From Myrica gale (Eukaryota > Streptophyta > Magnoliopsida > Fagales > Myricaceae): 64,000 nt of DNA. The stretch covers positions 12,281,001 through 12,345,000 of the forward strand of contig OZ005612.1 in NCBI GenBank assembly GCA_963930655.1, read 5' to 3'. The notes under the pieces were generated by a model. That model was given only the letters and a program-made list of their open reading frames with translations. It made no database searches and was not told where the DNA came from. Position 1 is the first letter of the stretch. Every line of letters begins with the position of its first letter. Shown here one piece after another: positions 22,065 to 34,795 of this stretch. The position numbers and the translations under genes are program-made.

Positions 22065-23074
22065 TTAGAAGGTTGGGAACTCAATGCTAGAGGGACAAGA
22101 ACCACCAGTAGGGAACACTGGACAATCTATGAAGCTCGATCCATAATAGTCAACGCAGAGATAAACTTGGTACAGTTGGCTATTCCCCGATGCATCAGTG
22201 TTGCATTCTATGTAAGGTTCGTGTCCAAGTCCTCCTTGTATAGCGCTGTTTATGCTAGTTAAGCTGTAGAAACCTCCGTCAGGTTGAATTCCTATCAAGG
22301 AAGAAATTACCCCTAAATGGTTAAAAGCATGTTGAATACGAACCACTAATTTAGGATTAATGATGTGATAACGGAAAAAGCAAGTTACCAGCACTTTCGA
22401 GGAATTGAAGTGTGCTTGCTTGGCTTTTGAGGTTAAGAGCTGCTTGGAAGTACGCATGTTCATCTAAAACAGATTCTGAGCAAGTCCCGTGCTTGTCCCA
22501 TTCATGAGTCCAAAAGCTCGTGTCGTCACTACTCGGACATGATAGTGATGGCCAACTTACTTGCAGTTGTGACGTCAAGTCCGAAATCTGCACCATCGCA
22601 GACATTGATATGAGAATATTGTGTTGGAAAACCACTCATTTGTCGGAGATGACAACTGAGAACAATTTCAGGAGCCAAAGTAGGTTTGCGTAGGTACCAG
22701 CGACGGATCAAAAGGGTTTTTAGGATCACAGTTAGAGGGATATGAGCCATCGTCATAATTGGGCCAGAGGCCGTGGATGCCAAAATCTGTTGCTGGTTTT
22801 CCTGTTGTTGGATAGCAGCAACCTTGCGTTGTATCAATATGAGCCTGGCCACTAATTAAAGGACGGAACAAAAATTTAAGAAGCATGCTTACAATATTCA
22901 AGAGGGTAGGAAAATAATGTAATCAGTAGTTTTATAAATAAGCTCTTTAAAGAAAGTATCATCATGTACCTGTTGTACAAAGTAAAAGAAATCATACGAT
23001 GCTTGCGATGCACATGAAATTGCCAGACAATGTACTATTAGAAACTTCACAAGGAAAGAATAGTTGGATTTCAT
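22065..23074 (-). pseudogene. RNase T2 (S-like ribonuclease) gene with one 2-nt frameshift
   Basis: Secreted RNA endonuclease of the T2 family. Four exons on the minus strand: 22970-23074, 22698-22851, 22389-22587 and 22065-22291, all with GT/AG introns and matching phases. Exon 1 encodes a hydrophobic signal peptide (MKSNYSFLVKFLIVHCLAIS) then DFFYFVQQ. Exon 2 has the first catalytic box FGIHGLWPNY and exon 3 the second, FWTHEWDKHGTC, with both histidines and the Glu. Exon 4 ends in SSIEFPTF. Without the lesion it would encode 228 residues, the normal family size. The three-intron structure and sequence resemble S-like (RNS1/RNase LE-type) enzymes rather than one-intron S-RNases of self-incompatibility. 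Exon 2 is 154 bp where 156 are needed: two bases are missing at the conserved WPGSYC motif, producing an immediate stop and removing a Cys codon. This is either a very recent pseudogene or a sequence error. Confidence 0.88.
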
Positions 23075-23152
23075 CTCTCTTCCTCTGTTTTTACTCTTTA
23101 TCTAATTTGAAAGTTTTTGGTTTGGTGGTAGTTTGGTGCTAGGGATGTTTAG

Positions 23153-23160
23153 TATTTATA
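23153..23160 (-). promoter_or_regulatory. TATA box candidate for the RNase T2 gene
   Basis: Reads TATAAATA on the minus strand, about 80 bp upstream of the RNase T2 ATG. That would give a 5' UTR of roughly 50 bases, an ordinary spacing for a plant promoter. Confidence 0.5.
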
Positions 23161-24028
23161 AGTATTTATGATAAAGACTGGAGCATATTTGATGCGCCAT
23201 AGATATATATCTGTAGTACTCATTAACGTGTGAATTTCTTGCTTAGATAGGCACGGTTGGGATTTGCCTGGTGAAGAATAATATATATGGTTTGATGGAT
23301 AGAGAAAACGGTTCATCTCAATTAAATTTGAATTCAATTATGATATTAATATATAATATCAAGATTCATGCACCGTGCCATATTTTTTTTCCTCTGTTTT
23401 TCTCTATTTTAGTTTTATTTTTTACTAATCTATTTTACACGTGCGTCGGCACGCTGCGCATCGATTTTCTGGTGAAATTCGTGATGCCTCTGTGGCCTTA
23501 TTCTTGATTCTATATTGAGCTAGCTAGTACTTGGGGATTAAGATGATAACTAATTTAATTGCCTAACATAAGCAGGTTTTCTCAAAAATAGTTTAATTGC
23601 CTAACACCACCTCTTGCGGACATGAAGGATATATCTTTTATTTTTCTTTTGGCAAAGCTGCCTGCTGCAATATAAAACCGATATATATTCCATTTTACTT
23701 ATATGATATAGATTATTCTTATAAAGAAAGACATGCAATACGATTATTTAATATTTTGAGTACTTTAAATAGATTTAGGAAATATATAGAAGCAAATGCA
23801 TGCGTCACATTGAATACGAGTCAACGGAGCTAGCCCTGCGATGACCACTTCCGCCTTAAGAACAATGCCTCATATATTACTTGAAAGAGAAGCCATAAGC
23901 ATATATATAAACATTCCCAGATTAAGTACTACTTTAGGTTCCACGGAGGATGCATTTGGGTGCATATGCAACCTAAGACGCTTTGTTTTATGTATGATTA
24001 CCCGGTGACAGTTGTTCTCCCCTAAAAT
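23161..24028. other. AT-rich intergenic DNA upstream of the RNase T2 gene, no gene seen
   Basis: Short AT runs and no open frame with recognisable content. This stretch probably includes the distal promoter of the RNase T2 gene. It is present only in copy A. Confidence 0.5.
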
Positions 24029-24748
24029 ATATAGGTTTAATTTAGGGATAAATACACATTCACCTATCAACTTTAGGCTATTTAGATATTGCATCCTATA
24101 CTACCATTGCTGGCACATAGCACCCTCATACAAAATGTTTTAAACATTTTGAACCTCAAACTACCAACTTTCACACATGTCACCCTCCATGTACCGTTGT
24201 TAAATCACATTTTTCCCTTTTGGTGGATGATGCACCTGATCTCTGCTGCAACATCTACTGTTGGCATCACCCTGTTGGAAATATGCCTTCAAAATCCTTT
24301 ATTTGCAATAATTTTGAGATAATTATTTCTTTTCACATGTATTTTTTAATTAATGGGTTTTAAGTTGTGACATAACATGTTACACGGATAATGTTCCAGT
24401 GAGGAGATGCGAGCTGTTAGGGAGAAAGACTACAAAGAGTTCGTGGACAAGCAAGTAGAGAGAGGGCAACTTACGATAGTAGCAGCAGTGCCAAGAGCTA
24501 CTTCATTTTATTAGTTTCGTTACTTTTTGGGCACTATTTTTTATATCAATTTTTGTAGTTAATGAAATTTATGTCTTCTAATTCAGGATAAGCTACTCGA
24601 TTATATGTCCAATATAAAAATTGCAGTTATTCTTTTTTTCTAAAAAATAAAAAATAAAATACCGTTCGTAACATTGTGCGATGAGTTAGACGCCCATGAA
24701 AATTACGGTTTGATCGAGATTGCATGCATCCAATCTTCGCGTTCGAAC
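24029..24748. repeat. Unclassified dispersed repeat at the right end of copy A
   Basis: Begins 'ataggtttaatttagggataaatacacattcacctatcaac', a phrase typical of plant DNA-transposon or MITE-like ends. It recurs at 43317-44033. No coding frame is preserved. I could not find the other terminus, so the class is open. Confidence 0.45.
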
Positions 24749-24909
24749 TATATAGAATGATAATGAATCATCTCTCTCCAACTATATAGAATGATAATGG
24801 ATATCAAGAATTTTTGACTTATATGCACATAATCTTATGCTAGTAATCATGGCACAACTTATTAAAAACAAGTAGGACCTACATATAATTATCACATTAC
24901 ATGTTATAT

Positions 24910-27900
24910 TGTCACGCCCCGAACGGCACCCTGCAGGAAACGTGACAGCCGCGAACTATCTCCGGATAGCTCCAGCGTTCTTACTTACTTGCTTACGGCG
25001 GAAACATACAAGACCACGAGGGATTCGAGCTTAATCGAACATAATCAGGGTTCTCATTAAGTTTCCATACAAAACACATATAATGTTTAGAATTCAATTA
25101 GTGACGGATCTCATCGATCAGGTCTTCCTCCTGACTCTCTTCACCTGTGGCATCTGGAATGACACAATTTTAAAAACGCGTGAGTCAAAAAGACTCAGTA
25201 AGGGAAAGACATAACTTGAAACATGCTCTTGACTTATGCTTGCTTTATCATGAAAGAGAATAAATTTGATAAGTGATGCACATGCATGTCATGGATATGT
25301 ACATGCTCTTGCTTAATTTCGGCCCCAGGCCCTTGAGAATTTCTTATTCATACTTGTGCCACTATTGGCCTTTCACAACCATTCCATCTCGTTTACTTGT
25401 GGGCTCGCTCCATTTAACCCCTGAAGTCAGGGTTGTGCGTTCCCTTTGGAACCGTCTCCGATTTCCCTTGGAGACCTTACATTCGGTCAAGCTAGCGCAC
25501 CTTCTCTCATTTGTCCTTCAGTGGCTAGACATGACCCTTGGAGGCACCACACCTTCTCAATGTCCTTCAGTGTGGGTTTCACAGCCTCGTGGATTCACCC
25601 ATCCTTCTCACAATTGTCCTTCGGTATGGGAGTCCATCTTGATGGTACGGTACCGACCAGTGCCCCTTAACTTAACTTATCGTTTCATAAAACTTTTCAT
25701 AATCTTTCCATAAAATCATTGCATAAACATTCTCTTTAGAAAAATTCATGCAATGCACATGTCATGTCATGCTTGATCAAAATCTCATGCTTGTTCATGA
25801 AATGATGCAGTGTGTCATTCCAGTTTTGAAAAGAACCACTTACTGTCCACTTACACTCGGTCCTCCTTGGTAGTGTATAAAACACGTAGATCGCCTACAA
25901 GTGGTTCAGATATTTCTTAGTCTTTAAGAAATAGCACATAATTATTAAATATATACTATACATATAATCACCGATATTCTTTTAATCAATTAAAGTATTT
26001 TATTTACTCCTCTAATATTATCTACACTTAGGTTATTTAATTATTAACCATGTTACAAAATATTTACACCTCTATTCCCGATTAGGGTTTTAATCAATTA
26101 ATAGATTAGGGTTACATAAATTCCACCTCACATATTTCAATCCGATAAAATTTCGGAATGTAGTTATATGTGTCGACACCATCACTCAAGGTGTCGACAC
26201 TTCCAACACTTAGTCAAAATGGGAAAAATGTAAACTCTCGGGTTTTAGTTAGATGTGTCGACACCATCACTCAAGGTGTCGACACCATGACCGAATTAAC
26301 CTTAAGTCTCTTTTTACTACACGTACTCCATTAAAACTTTATATCCAACTATCATTAAATCTTAACTAGGGTTCCCAATAATATTTCATCAAAAGGTCAT
26401 GGTTCTTCAATATTTTCCTACTAGCCTAAACTCTAATTTCCTTATCCATCACAATAACGAAAATCCATAAATCATAAATGGTACTTAGGGTTTCATTATT
26501 ACTAACATTCGGCCACTACCATTATGCACCAAATAATCACAACTTTTACTCCAATGGTGATCTCATCCCCCATTCAACAATTTCACAACCTAGGATCTAT
26601 AAATCAAAGCACCAACACAATACATCATACTCATAGCAATATTCGGCCAACTCAAAATATCACAACACCACTAGGCTTTCTTTGGTTCTATCACCTTGCA
26701 TGCATTCTTTACACATAGCACTCATCTACCATACATTAGGTCATAAATCTTGTACACAACATGGCCAATGTCCAGATCTAAGCATATACAATTCACTCAT
26801 GAAAACTTAAGCATACATGGTTCGGCTATACATCAAAATCCCACATTTTCATGCTAAAATTATAATATACATCTCCTTTGCATTCATGACCCGTCTCGCA
26901 TGTATTAATTCCATATTTTCATCATATACAACCACCAACTCTAGATCTATCATTTAGAGACCTCAATAACACAAGATCTAAAGGAAAAACAACCATACCA
27001 TTCGGCCAAGCACAACCTAGGCTAGGTCTAACCCTTTTTTCTAACATACATTGCTCATCCTTGCATTTTATCACCTATCTTGCATATATCAACTTCATAT
27101 CTTCATCATTAATATCCTCATGACTAGATTTATACATTAGACACATCAACAGCCCTAGATCTAAGAAAATATTCAACTTTCATTCAACAAAACACAACCT
27201 AGGTTAGATCTAACTTCATCTAGTAAACATTGTCTATTCTTTGCATTTTTCCAACATTTAAAACTTAGATCTAAAGCATGTATGTCCAGATCTATCACTT
27301 GCACATACCCATCTTCAAAGTCCAACTAAAATAGAAAACAAAAACTCAATATCCAACCCCATATGGTTCGGCCAACATAGAGATGCAAGATTCATGCTTA
27401 CCTTGTTGTTCTTTGCTCCTTCTCCTTGTTCCTTACAAACTTCTCCTCTTTTTCACCTACTAAACAACCTAAGACTCTTAATCATCCAGATCTCAACATA
27501 TCCATGCATGAAACAACAAAAACCCTAGATCTATACACAAGAGTTCGGCCATCAAGAGAGTTTTTTACCTTAGTGCTCCTTTGGCCCTTTTTCTCTCTTT
27601 CCTTTGCAAAATACCTCTTTCCCTTCACTTCTTCTTCTCCTTTCTTCTCCTTTGTTCTTCTTCCTTGTCCTCCTTCTTCCCTTTACACAAAATCCCCTTG
27701 ACCCAAGCTCAAATCTCAGCCTTTGGTTCAAGGGTTTTGGCCTCCCCTTGATTTCTCTCCTTTGGGTATTCGGTTTCTCTCTTCTCCTTGGTGTTTGGTT
27801 CCTCTCTTCTAGGCTTAGTGTTGGTCGACCAAGGTGACCTAAATGAGCTCATGTGAAGGGGGGAAAAGGGTATAGGCGTGTGAGGCAAATGGTCATGCAT

Positions 27901-28787
27901 CTAGCCATGATTTTCGGCTATGACCATTTCTTTCCTCTTCCATGTCATTTTTCAGCTTTTCCATTTCTTGTCTCCCTCATGTCTCCATTGCCTTTCTAGT
28001 ATAACACTTTCGCACCACAAAATTCAAACCCTAATTGTCATTCACGTGTATCTCCCCTCTCCACATAATTCCAACTTCTAGTTTGAAGCTTGTCCCCCAT
28101 TTAGTTAACTTGGTTGAATTCCAACTACCTAGTTTACTTAGTAAAATAAATGAAGTTTAGCAATACTAATCTCATATTATAACTTGACTTCAAGGCCCAT
28201 TGGGCAGTCCAATAAATCCTTAATCCAAGGCCCAACATTACCACCTAAAGCCCAATTCATAAGTCTAAGGGCTTGGGCCCAATGTCCAATTTTCTTAAGG
28301 CCCAATAGCACCATTACTAGGCCCATTACCATGTTTACTTTGGCAGCCCATTAGCATGCCATAAAAGCCCAATATACACCACATGTTATAAGCCTCATGG
28401 CAGCCCAATATCTCACTTCGAGGGCCCATCATCACGTGTACTTGGGCAGCCCATATGTCATAACTTCAAGGCCCAAATACATCTAATAACCGGCCATACA
28501 TGGGTAGCCCAATGTCAGCCCATTGTTTGAGGTTTCTAAGCCCAACATGCAAGTCTTAATAATCTAAAATCATTCATAAGAAAATCCTTCAAAAATTAAA
28601 ATCAAGATTATTGAAGGAATTTATACAATTAATCTAGCAACATGAAATTGGTTACTATAGATTTAAAATCCCATCCATAGCATTTAAAATCATAACATCA
28701 TATTGTAGAAATTAAAAATAATTATACATGCATTTTCTTAACATAAAATCATGCCTTGTCCAAGCAAGGTTTCTTCGGGGTCTTACA
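24910..28787 (-). mobile_element. Tekay/Del solo LTR, minus strand, TSD tatat
   Basis: 3878 bp. Read on the minus strand it starts tgtaagaccccgaag and ends gccgttcggggcgtgaca. Flanks are tatat at 24905-24909 and 28788-28792 (low complexity, so a weak TSD). It holds all LTR landmarks: acceptor-like CATTCCAG/ATG at 25154, TGAGTC-N5-GACTCA at 25181-25197, iterated motifs at 25500-25640, and donor-like sites at 27400 and 27567 with the GA-rich leader. It also has a doubled phrase with gtgtcgacacc at 26170-26290. Its middle is closest to the 5' LTR at 1041-4119. Confidence 0.9.
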
Positions 28788-29576
28788 TATATATCATGCA
28801 TATACAAAAGTTTCACATCACATGATGCTTGATATTCCTTTTGGCCCCAACATAAACACAATTTTTACTATTTTGGTGTATGTGCTTATTTGATTAAGTG
28901 CAACCCTCGTTTAAGTAATATACAATTTTATAGTAGCTTGTATTATTATTTTAGTTAACACTCTCAATACTCATACATAATCATTTATCTCTACATCAAG
29001 TACATGGAGACAAATTATAAGATCAATAATTGGCCATAACTATTTTAGTTTTATCCAACGCTAATCAAATAAAATTCTCATTTATCAACAATGGAAGGTC
29101 ATGGGATTTAATTTATTGTAAATAATCTCATTTACCACTTACTAAATAGGCGTGTCACGTCCCTCGTGCTCGAATAAGTCTCCAAGCTCTCTTTGTAGTA
29201 ACAAAGATGCATAAATGGTGAGACTACAGTACGTCCTTAACTGCTGGTCTTATGACGGTAGTATTTTCTTTTGGGTGATTAAAGACTTAGTACTTAATAG
29301 AATTTACTCAGAAAACATTATGGTGGAAATGGAAGTTAATTTAAAATAAAATAAGAGAAATACTTTCAATACAAAGAAAACATCACACGTACGTAAGGGA
29401 ATAGCACACTGCAAAGGAACTATCTGTCAGGGTTAGGGATTTGCGAGAACCCTAATGTCCTTAAAAAATCTAGGCTAACAACAAATAAGCCTATATCACT
29501 AATCCTGATATTTAGAGCTTATATACAAGCAAGCCAACATTAAAACAAGACATAAAACAAAGGCATCCCAAGAAGC
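28788..29576. other. AT-rich stretch, nothing recognised
   Basis: No transposon signature or coding frame recognised. 29390-29576 precedes the stop of the exon at 29577 and could be its 3' UTR. Confidence 0.4.
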
Positions 29577-29750
29577 TCAGTCTTCATCATGGTCAAACAG
29601 GGTGAGGTCTACCCAGTTTATGCCGCTGTAGTTCTCCCCCAATGGGCAGTTCTCGTATACAGGAATTCTGGTGGCAGATCCTTCGGAATTAGGTGGGGCT
29701 GATGGACCAAAACTACGTCTAAGCCCTCTGAGACTAAGACTCGAACGTGG
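29577..29750 (-). CDS. Orphan terminal coding exon, unknown protein
   Basis: The minus-strand frame from 29750 to the TGA at 29577 reads PRSSLSLRGLRRSFGPSAPP, then IPVYENCPLGENYSGINW, then VDLTLFDHDED and stop. The residue mix (paired Cys/Pro/Gly, acidic end) looks like a genuine protein C-terminus, not random translation, and differs from all retroelement sequences here. An upstream in-frame TAA at 29751 means it would have to be the last exon of a spliced gene or a leftover fragment. I found no upstream exon and cannot name a family. Confidence 0.3.
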   Translation of the reverse strand, partial: PRSSLSLRGLRRSFGPSAPPNSEGSATRIPVYENCPLGENYSGINWVDLTLFDHDED

Positions 29751-29753
29751 TTA

Positions 29754-30365
29754 ATGAGAACATGGGTAGGAACTCATGGGTGATAAATGTCTCAAATATC
29801 TCCATAATTTATCTTAGTAGTAAACAAAAATATGGACGAGGGAGGAAACAGAGTTAGTCTTAAGGATCTTAATCATTTTTTAAATCAGAGAGCACTCAAA
29901 AAAATTGATTTAGAACTTTTTATGATTTAACCTAATAGAAGTCAATATTTCATATTATCCAAGTTATTTGCATCAAGCTAAATGAGAAATTAGACTTGGG
30001 CTTGCTGGAAAGCCCACATCTGAAAATTATTAGAAGGTCTGAAACACGACTTGTGTCAGCTCAAATAATAGAAAAGGGCCTACTTCACATGGGCTACCAA
30101 GTTAGGCATTTTGGGTCCAATAGGGACCTAGACTTAGGCTTCACTTACAAGCTCATTCCTGGGAAATAATATGAGCTTTTAAGCCCATTAAATTCAATCC
30201 AGTTGATAGAAAACAGGCCCAACCCGTGTAGCTATAAAAATGAGTCTTTTTTTTGCTTGAAAAAGCTAGTTTTTAACAGTAACTTCAAATAATCATAACT
30301 TTTTCATCCTAACTCCGAATGAGTTAAAATTTTAACCAAAGGTTCCTGATATTGTCTAGTCTTAA
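29754..30365. other. No gene recognised
   Basis: AT-rich sequence with a few 'gcccac/gggcc' words (30000-30200) like those in plant LTRs. It lies directly downstream of the copia RT remnant in transcription sense, so it may be degraded copia 3' sequence. Confidence 0.35.
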
Positions 30366-32113
30366 CTCTCCAAATTTGAGATAAAAATGCATACCATGCT
30401 TGTGGTGCTTGTTTCAAGCCATAGAGTGCTTTTGTGAACCAGAACACTTGATGTGGTAGTTTCTCATCTTCAAATACAGAAGTTGTTCTACATAAACTTT
30501 CGTAGAAGGAAAACCATTGAGAACTGCACATTTCACACCCATTTGAAACAATTTAAAATCTTTGAAACATGAAAAGGAAAGTAACATGCGAATAGATTCT
30601 AATCTAGCAACAAATGCAAAGGTTTCATAAAAATCAATACCCTCTTCTTGATTATAACCTTGGGCTACCAATCTTGCCATGTTCCTTATCACAACCCAAT
30701 ATTCGTCCGTTTTGTTTAATTCATCCTCCATAGCATAGATCCAACATTCATCATCTTTAGCCTCATACATATTTTTAGGCTCAACTTGAGACAATAAAGC
30801 AAAATTGTTAGCATGATTTAACAAAGAGCGAGTACTTATACCTTTCTCTACATTACCAATGACTTGATCAATAGAATGATTCTAGACGAACTTCCTAGCC
30901 TTTGGTAGATCATTGTTGCTTTTAGCCATTTCTTCTTCAATTTCTTGTACATCTTTCTCTTGTGTAAAAAAAACTTCCTTTTCTTTGCTTGTCGTAGGTT
31001 TCTCAATTTCTTTGTATAGATCGACATTTCCAATACCAAGTATTATTTCTTTACCATTATCACCAACTATAACTGAACCTTTTTTTTTTGGACAATGAGA
31101 TTTGAACCAACTTTTGTCTCCGGTCATGTGCTTAGAGTATCTACTATCAGGAACCCAATGTTCCTTGACTTTGGTCGTCTTTATTGCACTCCTACAAAAA
31201 AGGATCAAGTCTTGATTTTTGGTACCCAAATCTTTTTGGGTCCGTTGGTGTTAGAAATGGTTTATTTCAGCTTGTCTTTAGGAATCCATTAGAAGATTTC
31301 TTTCTAGTTGGACAAGTGTGAGAAATATGTCCAAATTTAACACAAAAGTTGCACAAAGTAAATGATGGAAAGGATTTTGTGATCATATCGGAAGAAAGTT
31401 CTTGATCACTAAAAGAGTCATATCCAATACCACTTTTGTTGAAGCAACATCTTTGAGAACTTAGAAGAATGTCAAGATTTCATTTTCCTTGAGTAAATTT
31501 TGCAAGATCACTTGTAGGAGAGTCACCTTTCATTTTCAAAATATCGTTTTAAGCTATAAGAGATATAACTTGACTTTACAAAGTATCATTCTCTTTTGTA
31601 ATACTTTCAAAATTCTTTCTAAGACAATAATACTTTGAGAAATTTTTTTTTAGTTCAAGATGTTGTTCATCAGAAGCATCTTGTAATTCATTAAAAGAAA
31701 AGCATTGAATAAATGAAGATTGTACCCCATGCAACCATAAAAGCTTCCTTCTTGTCTTTGAAGTCTCTTGACTTCTTATATGGTTCCATGTTAGGATATT
31801 CTGACTTGATATGTCCCGAGTTTTTGCAACCAAAACAGATAGTCTCATTCTTTTTGCTGCTATCTCTCTTGAAGTTGGACTTTCTTGGATATCTCTTGTC
31901 TCCTTGTTTCTTACGAAAGAACTTCATGAACATTTTCGTAAACAATGTCATTTCTTCATCGTCTTCTGATGATTCATGATTGCTAGAGTATAATGCTTTT
32001 AAGGTTATTCCTCTCTCACCTTTTACTTCATCCTCATCTCCCTTAACTTGGTTCACCTCGTGAGTCAAGAGAGATCCCTTGAGCTCATCTAGAGATAACT
32101 TAGTTAATAACAC
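30366..32113 (-). pseudogene. SIRE/Maximus-like copia remnant 1, integrase deleted
   Basis: Reading on the minus strand from 32113: gag with a zinc knuckle CFGCKNSGHIKSEY (last Cys changed to Tyr). Then protease-region sequence (WVPDSRYSKHMTGDKSWF, where the usual DSGC is altered). Then, without any integrase core, the RT: FALLSQVEPKNMYEA, WIYAMEDELN, ARLVAQGYNQEEGIDFYETF, ALYGLKQAPQAWY. The jump from KSNNDLPKARKFV to the RT N-terminus marks an internal deletion of integrase. Frames are broken at several points. Confidence 0.8.
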
Positions 32114-32589
32114 CTTAGCTTCTGGGTCCTACGTAACCATTACAAGTGTTTTGCCGAGGCTATCTGAAGATTGACGATGCAGGTCATTGCCTTTTATCTC
32201 TCCATCTTTTTGTATTTTAAGTCTTCAATGTTGGGTGGTCCCCAAGGGCCTTTTTACAGTGTGGGAGAGATGCCCTAAGTGCCCGAATGTCTTAAAATTA
32301 GAGTTGTTGTCATCTTTAATGAAATAGGATTTCCGTAACATGTGTCGACACATTGCTCCAATGTGGGGACACCATCTTCAAGCTTGGAAACATGCTCTCA
32401 GGTGTCACTGACATTTGTCGACACTATCATCTCATGTGTCAACATCATCTTCTCATGTGTAGACCCTCAAAATGGCTCTCGGTTTGCAGTGCGATATATC
32501 GACACTTACTTCCAGTTTGTCGACACCATCATTGCAGGAGGAGTTTTTAGTGCTTTAGAGATTTGAAGTCCTTTCCTCCATGACTTGAT
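32114..32589. mobile_element. Copia LTR-like remnant with TGTCGACA words
   Basis: Contains acatgtgtcgacacattg at 32339 and at least three variants (tttgtcgacac, tatcgacac) to 32545, resembling the palindrome cluster in the copia LTR at 17714-19016. It lies upstream of the gag of copia remnant 1 in transcription sense, where its 5' LTR should be. Boundaries are not resolved. Confidence 0.5.
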
Positions 32590-33057
32590 ATAACTCCTAC
32601 TCGTTTCTTAAATTTCTTTCCCTTGGATTTAATTGTCGTGGTCAAGTTGACTTTGACTTGTCCATTATCATCAGGGAACCTGTCTACATTTTGATAAGTT
32701 CTCCAGCTCCCTGTAACATATTAAACAGCTATAACAAAGTTACTATCATCTTGTTCGTATTATAGTTTAACACAAACTGGTCGAACGATTCAGGCAGATA
32801 TGCCAATAGTGGTCTGACCTTTTGGCAGGCATATCGACCCTACTCTCCAAATAACTCTTGCAGATATAAAAGCATCTCTTTGTTGTAGCTATGCCTTCAC
32901 GCTGGTTTTGCAATATGTTGGTTGCAGATGATAATATCTAACTTTGAGACAAGTCATCTGCCTCATACCACTTCTCAAAACCAACTCTTTGTTCTTATGT
33001 GGCATCAACTAAGGCAAGCTGAAGTATTCATAGGAACTTTTGTGTGCTTTTTGCTGT
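32590..33057 (-). pseudogene. Copia gag fragment of a second lineage, downstream of RT
   Basis: The minus strand reads LLAYLPESFDQFVLNYNTNK and further on FNMLQGAGELI, typical of the UBN2/Retrotran_gag of Tork-like copia elements, ending in a Lys-rich stretch. It follows the RT of the next entry without spacer, an order (RT then gag) that cannot be original. The same junction occurs at 45.76 kb. Confidence 0.65.
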
Positions 33058-34795
33058 CTAAACCAAATCTTTTCACAAGAGTTTTTTTATACTTTGATTG
33101 ATAAATAAACAAACCATCTCTGCTTTTTGTTTGATTTTCAAACCATGAAAGTAATGAAATTCGGCAACCATACTCATCTTGAACTCATTTTTCTTGGATT
33201 TAGCAAATTCTAAGGCAAGCAATGCCATAGGAGAGCCAAACTCTATATCATCAGCATAGATTTGTGCAATGAAGTTGTTATTATAAATTTTATTAATAAA
33301 TAGTGTAGGATCAACACCTCCTCTCGTGGAATCATTTTTCAACAAATAAGCAGTCAACCTATCATTCCAAGCTCTAGGGACTTCTTTTAGTCCATAAAGT
33401 GCTTTCTTCAGTTCATAAACATGATTAGGAAACTTTGGGCCAATGAAACCTTTAGGTTGTTCAACAAAAACTTCTTATTGTAAAATACCATTTAAAAATG
33501 CAGTCTTTTATATCCATTGGGTGTAGTTTAAACCCCATGGAGCAAGATATAGTAATAGAATTCAAGTGGACTCTAATCTAGCTACCGGTGCAAATGTTTT
33601 ATCGAAATCAATGCCTTGTGTATAGCCTTGAGCTATAAGTTGAGATTTTTTTGCTAACCACAATACCAGTTTCATCTGATATGTTCTTGTATCTACACAC
33701 ATATGTTTGGAGCAACCGTTGTCAAGGTAACAAATGAAATTGCTCTTTGCCTTCAAGGCAATATGTGTTACAAAACAATAGTTAGTCTCTTTATTTCTCC
33801 AATTCAGCTTTTGGTTAACCGAAATATTTTACTTCTGATTAATAAGCAGAATTTGCTAAGATAGAACACTCACTTGCATCATTGATTTACTAAGTTTATA
33901 TTTTAAAAAATCATTTATGAACACAGAAACACGTCTATTTATATTTCTCACAAGATCAAAGCACTTAGGTTTAGTATGACCAACTTTACTACAGTGATAA
34001 CAAGTAGGTATGAATCTGAAAAGCTTATAATTAATAGAAATATGAGGTTTAGAATTAATAGAAGTAGGAGGTTTGGAATTAACTACTTGATTTACCTTAT
34101 TCAAACCTGTGGGTATCACCATCCGAATGTCTAATGCTAAACATCTTATCTTGTTTGTTGGTTCCACTTGACAAAATTCTTCAGCTGTACATTTCTTTGG
34201 TCCATCTCCTTCATTAATTTCACAACACACTCTTTAAGAGAGGCATTCATACAATAAGCTCTTGAACTATAGAATTTTTTTCTAGTAACGTTTCAGCTAA
34301 CTCGTCTCTCTCTTTTTGAAAAAGATTGATTTTCTTAAGAGTCACACAATTCTCCTTCTTTACTGTAATACTCTCTTGATATAACTCTTGATAAGTTTCC
34401 TTTATACACTCAAGGTCTTCTGCACCTTGAGCGATAGTTTCTTCTGCATCATCAAAATTAGCAAACTCATTAGTTTAAACTGAGGTTTTAAATGCAACTT
34501 GATTTACCTTATTATCATTAGAGTCGTCATGGTCTGAGGAGGTTGACTACGAATTAGAATACGAGAAAGATCTCTTCAAAGCATTATTTCCCTTCGATTC
34601 CAAAAAGGTAGGACATTCAGCTTTAAAGTGTCCAAATCCTTCGCACCCTTGACATTGTAGTCCTTGCTCTAATTTATTTCTGAATTTTCTTTTCTCTGGT
34701 TTATTATTCTGGTCATAATTCTTCCAATTTGGTTTACCAAAGGGTTTAGAGTTCGGTTTCTGCCAAGGTAGGTTCTGGCGTAACTGGAGCCCCAA
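33058..34795 (-). pseudogene. Copia remnant 2 (gag knuckle, protease, RT pieces)
   Basis: Minus strand, from 34795: gag zinc knuckle CQGCEGFGHFKAEC; a gap; a second gag piece (33856-34230) with a knuckle-like CYHCSKVGHTKPKC; protease CYLDNGCSKHM; then RT fragments ([34 protein letters not shown], which has the YxDD box as YADD). Integrase is missing. Many frame breaks occur. RT ends at 33058 next to the gag piece described above. Confidence 0.75.

Larger units (their letters stand above)
14233..24748. repeat. Segmental duplication, copy A (partner 35764-44033)
   Basis: Direct repeat of 35764-44033 at high identity, with scattered substitutions and small indels. Two large differences are visible. 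About 769 bp present in copy B (37864-38632) are missing at 16310/16311, and 21051-24028 (about 2.98 kb, with the RNase T2 gene and its tandem array) are absent from copy B. Copy A begins right after an LTR end, so its left part was probably displaced or lost there; copy B retains about 550 bp more of the leftmost gene. Confidence 0.88.

Noticed and set aside
22065-23074. S-RNase (self-incompatibility determinant)
   Set aside because: Three introns and the S-like sequence type do not fit S-RNases, which usually have one intron; no F-box genes are nearby.
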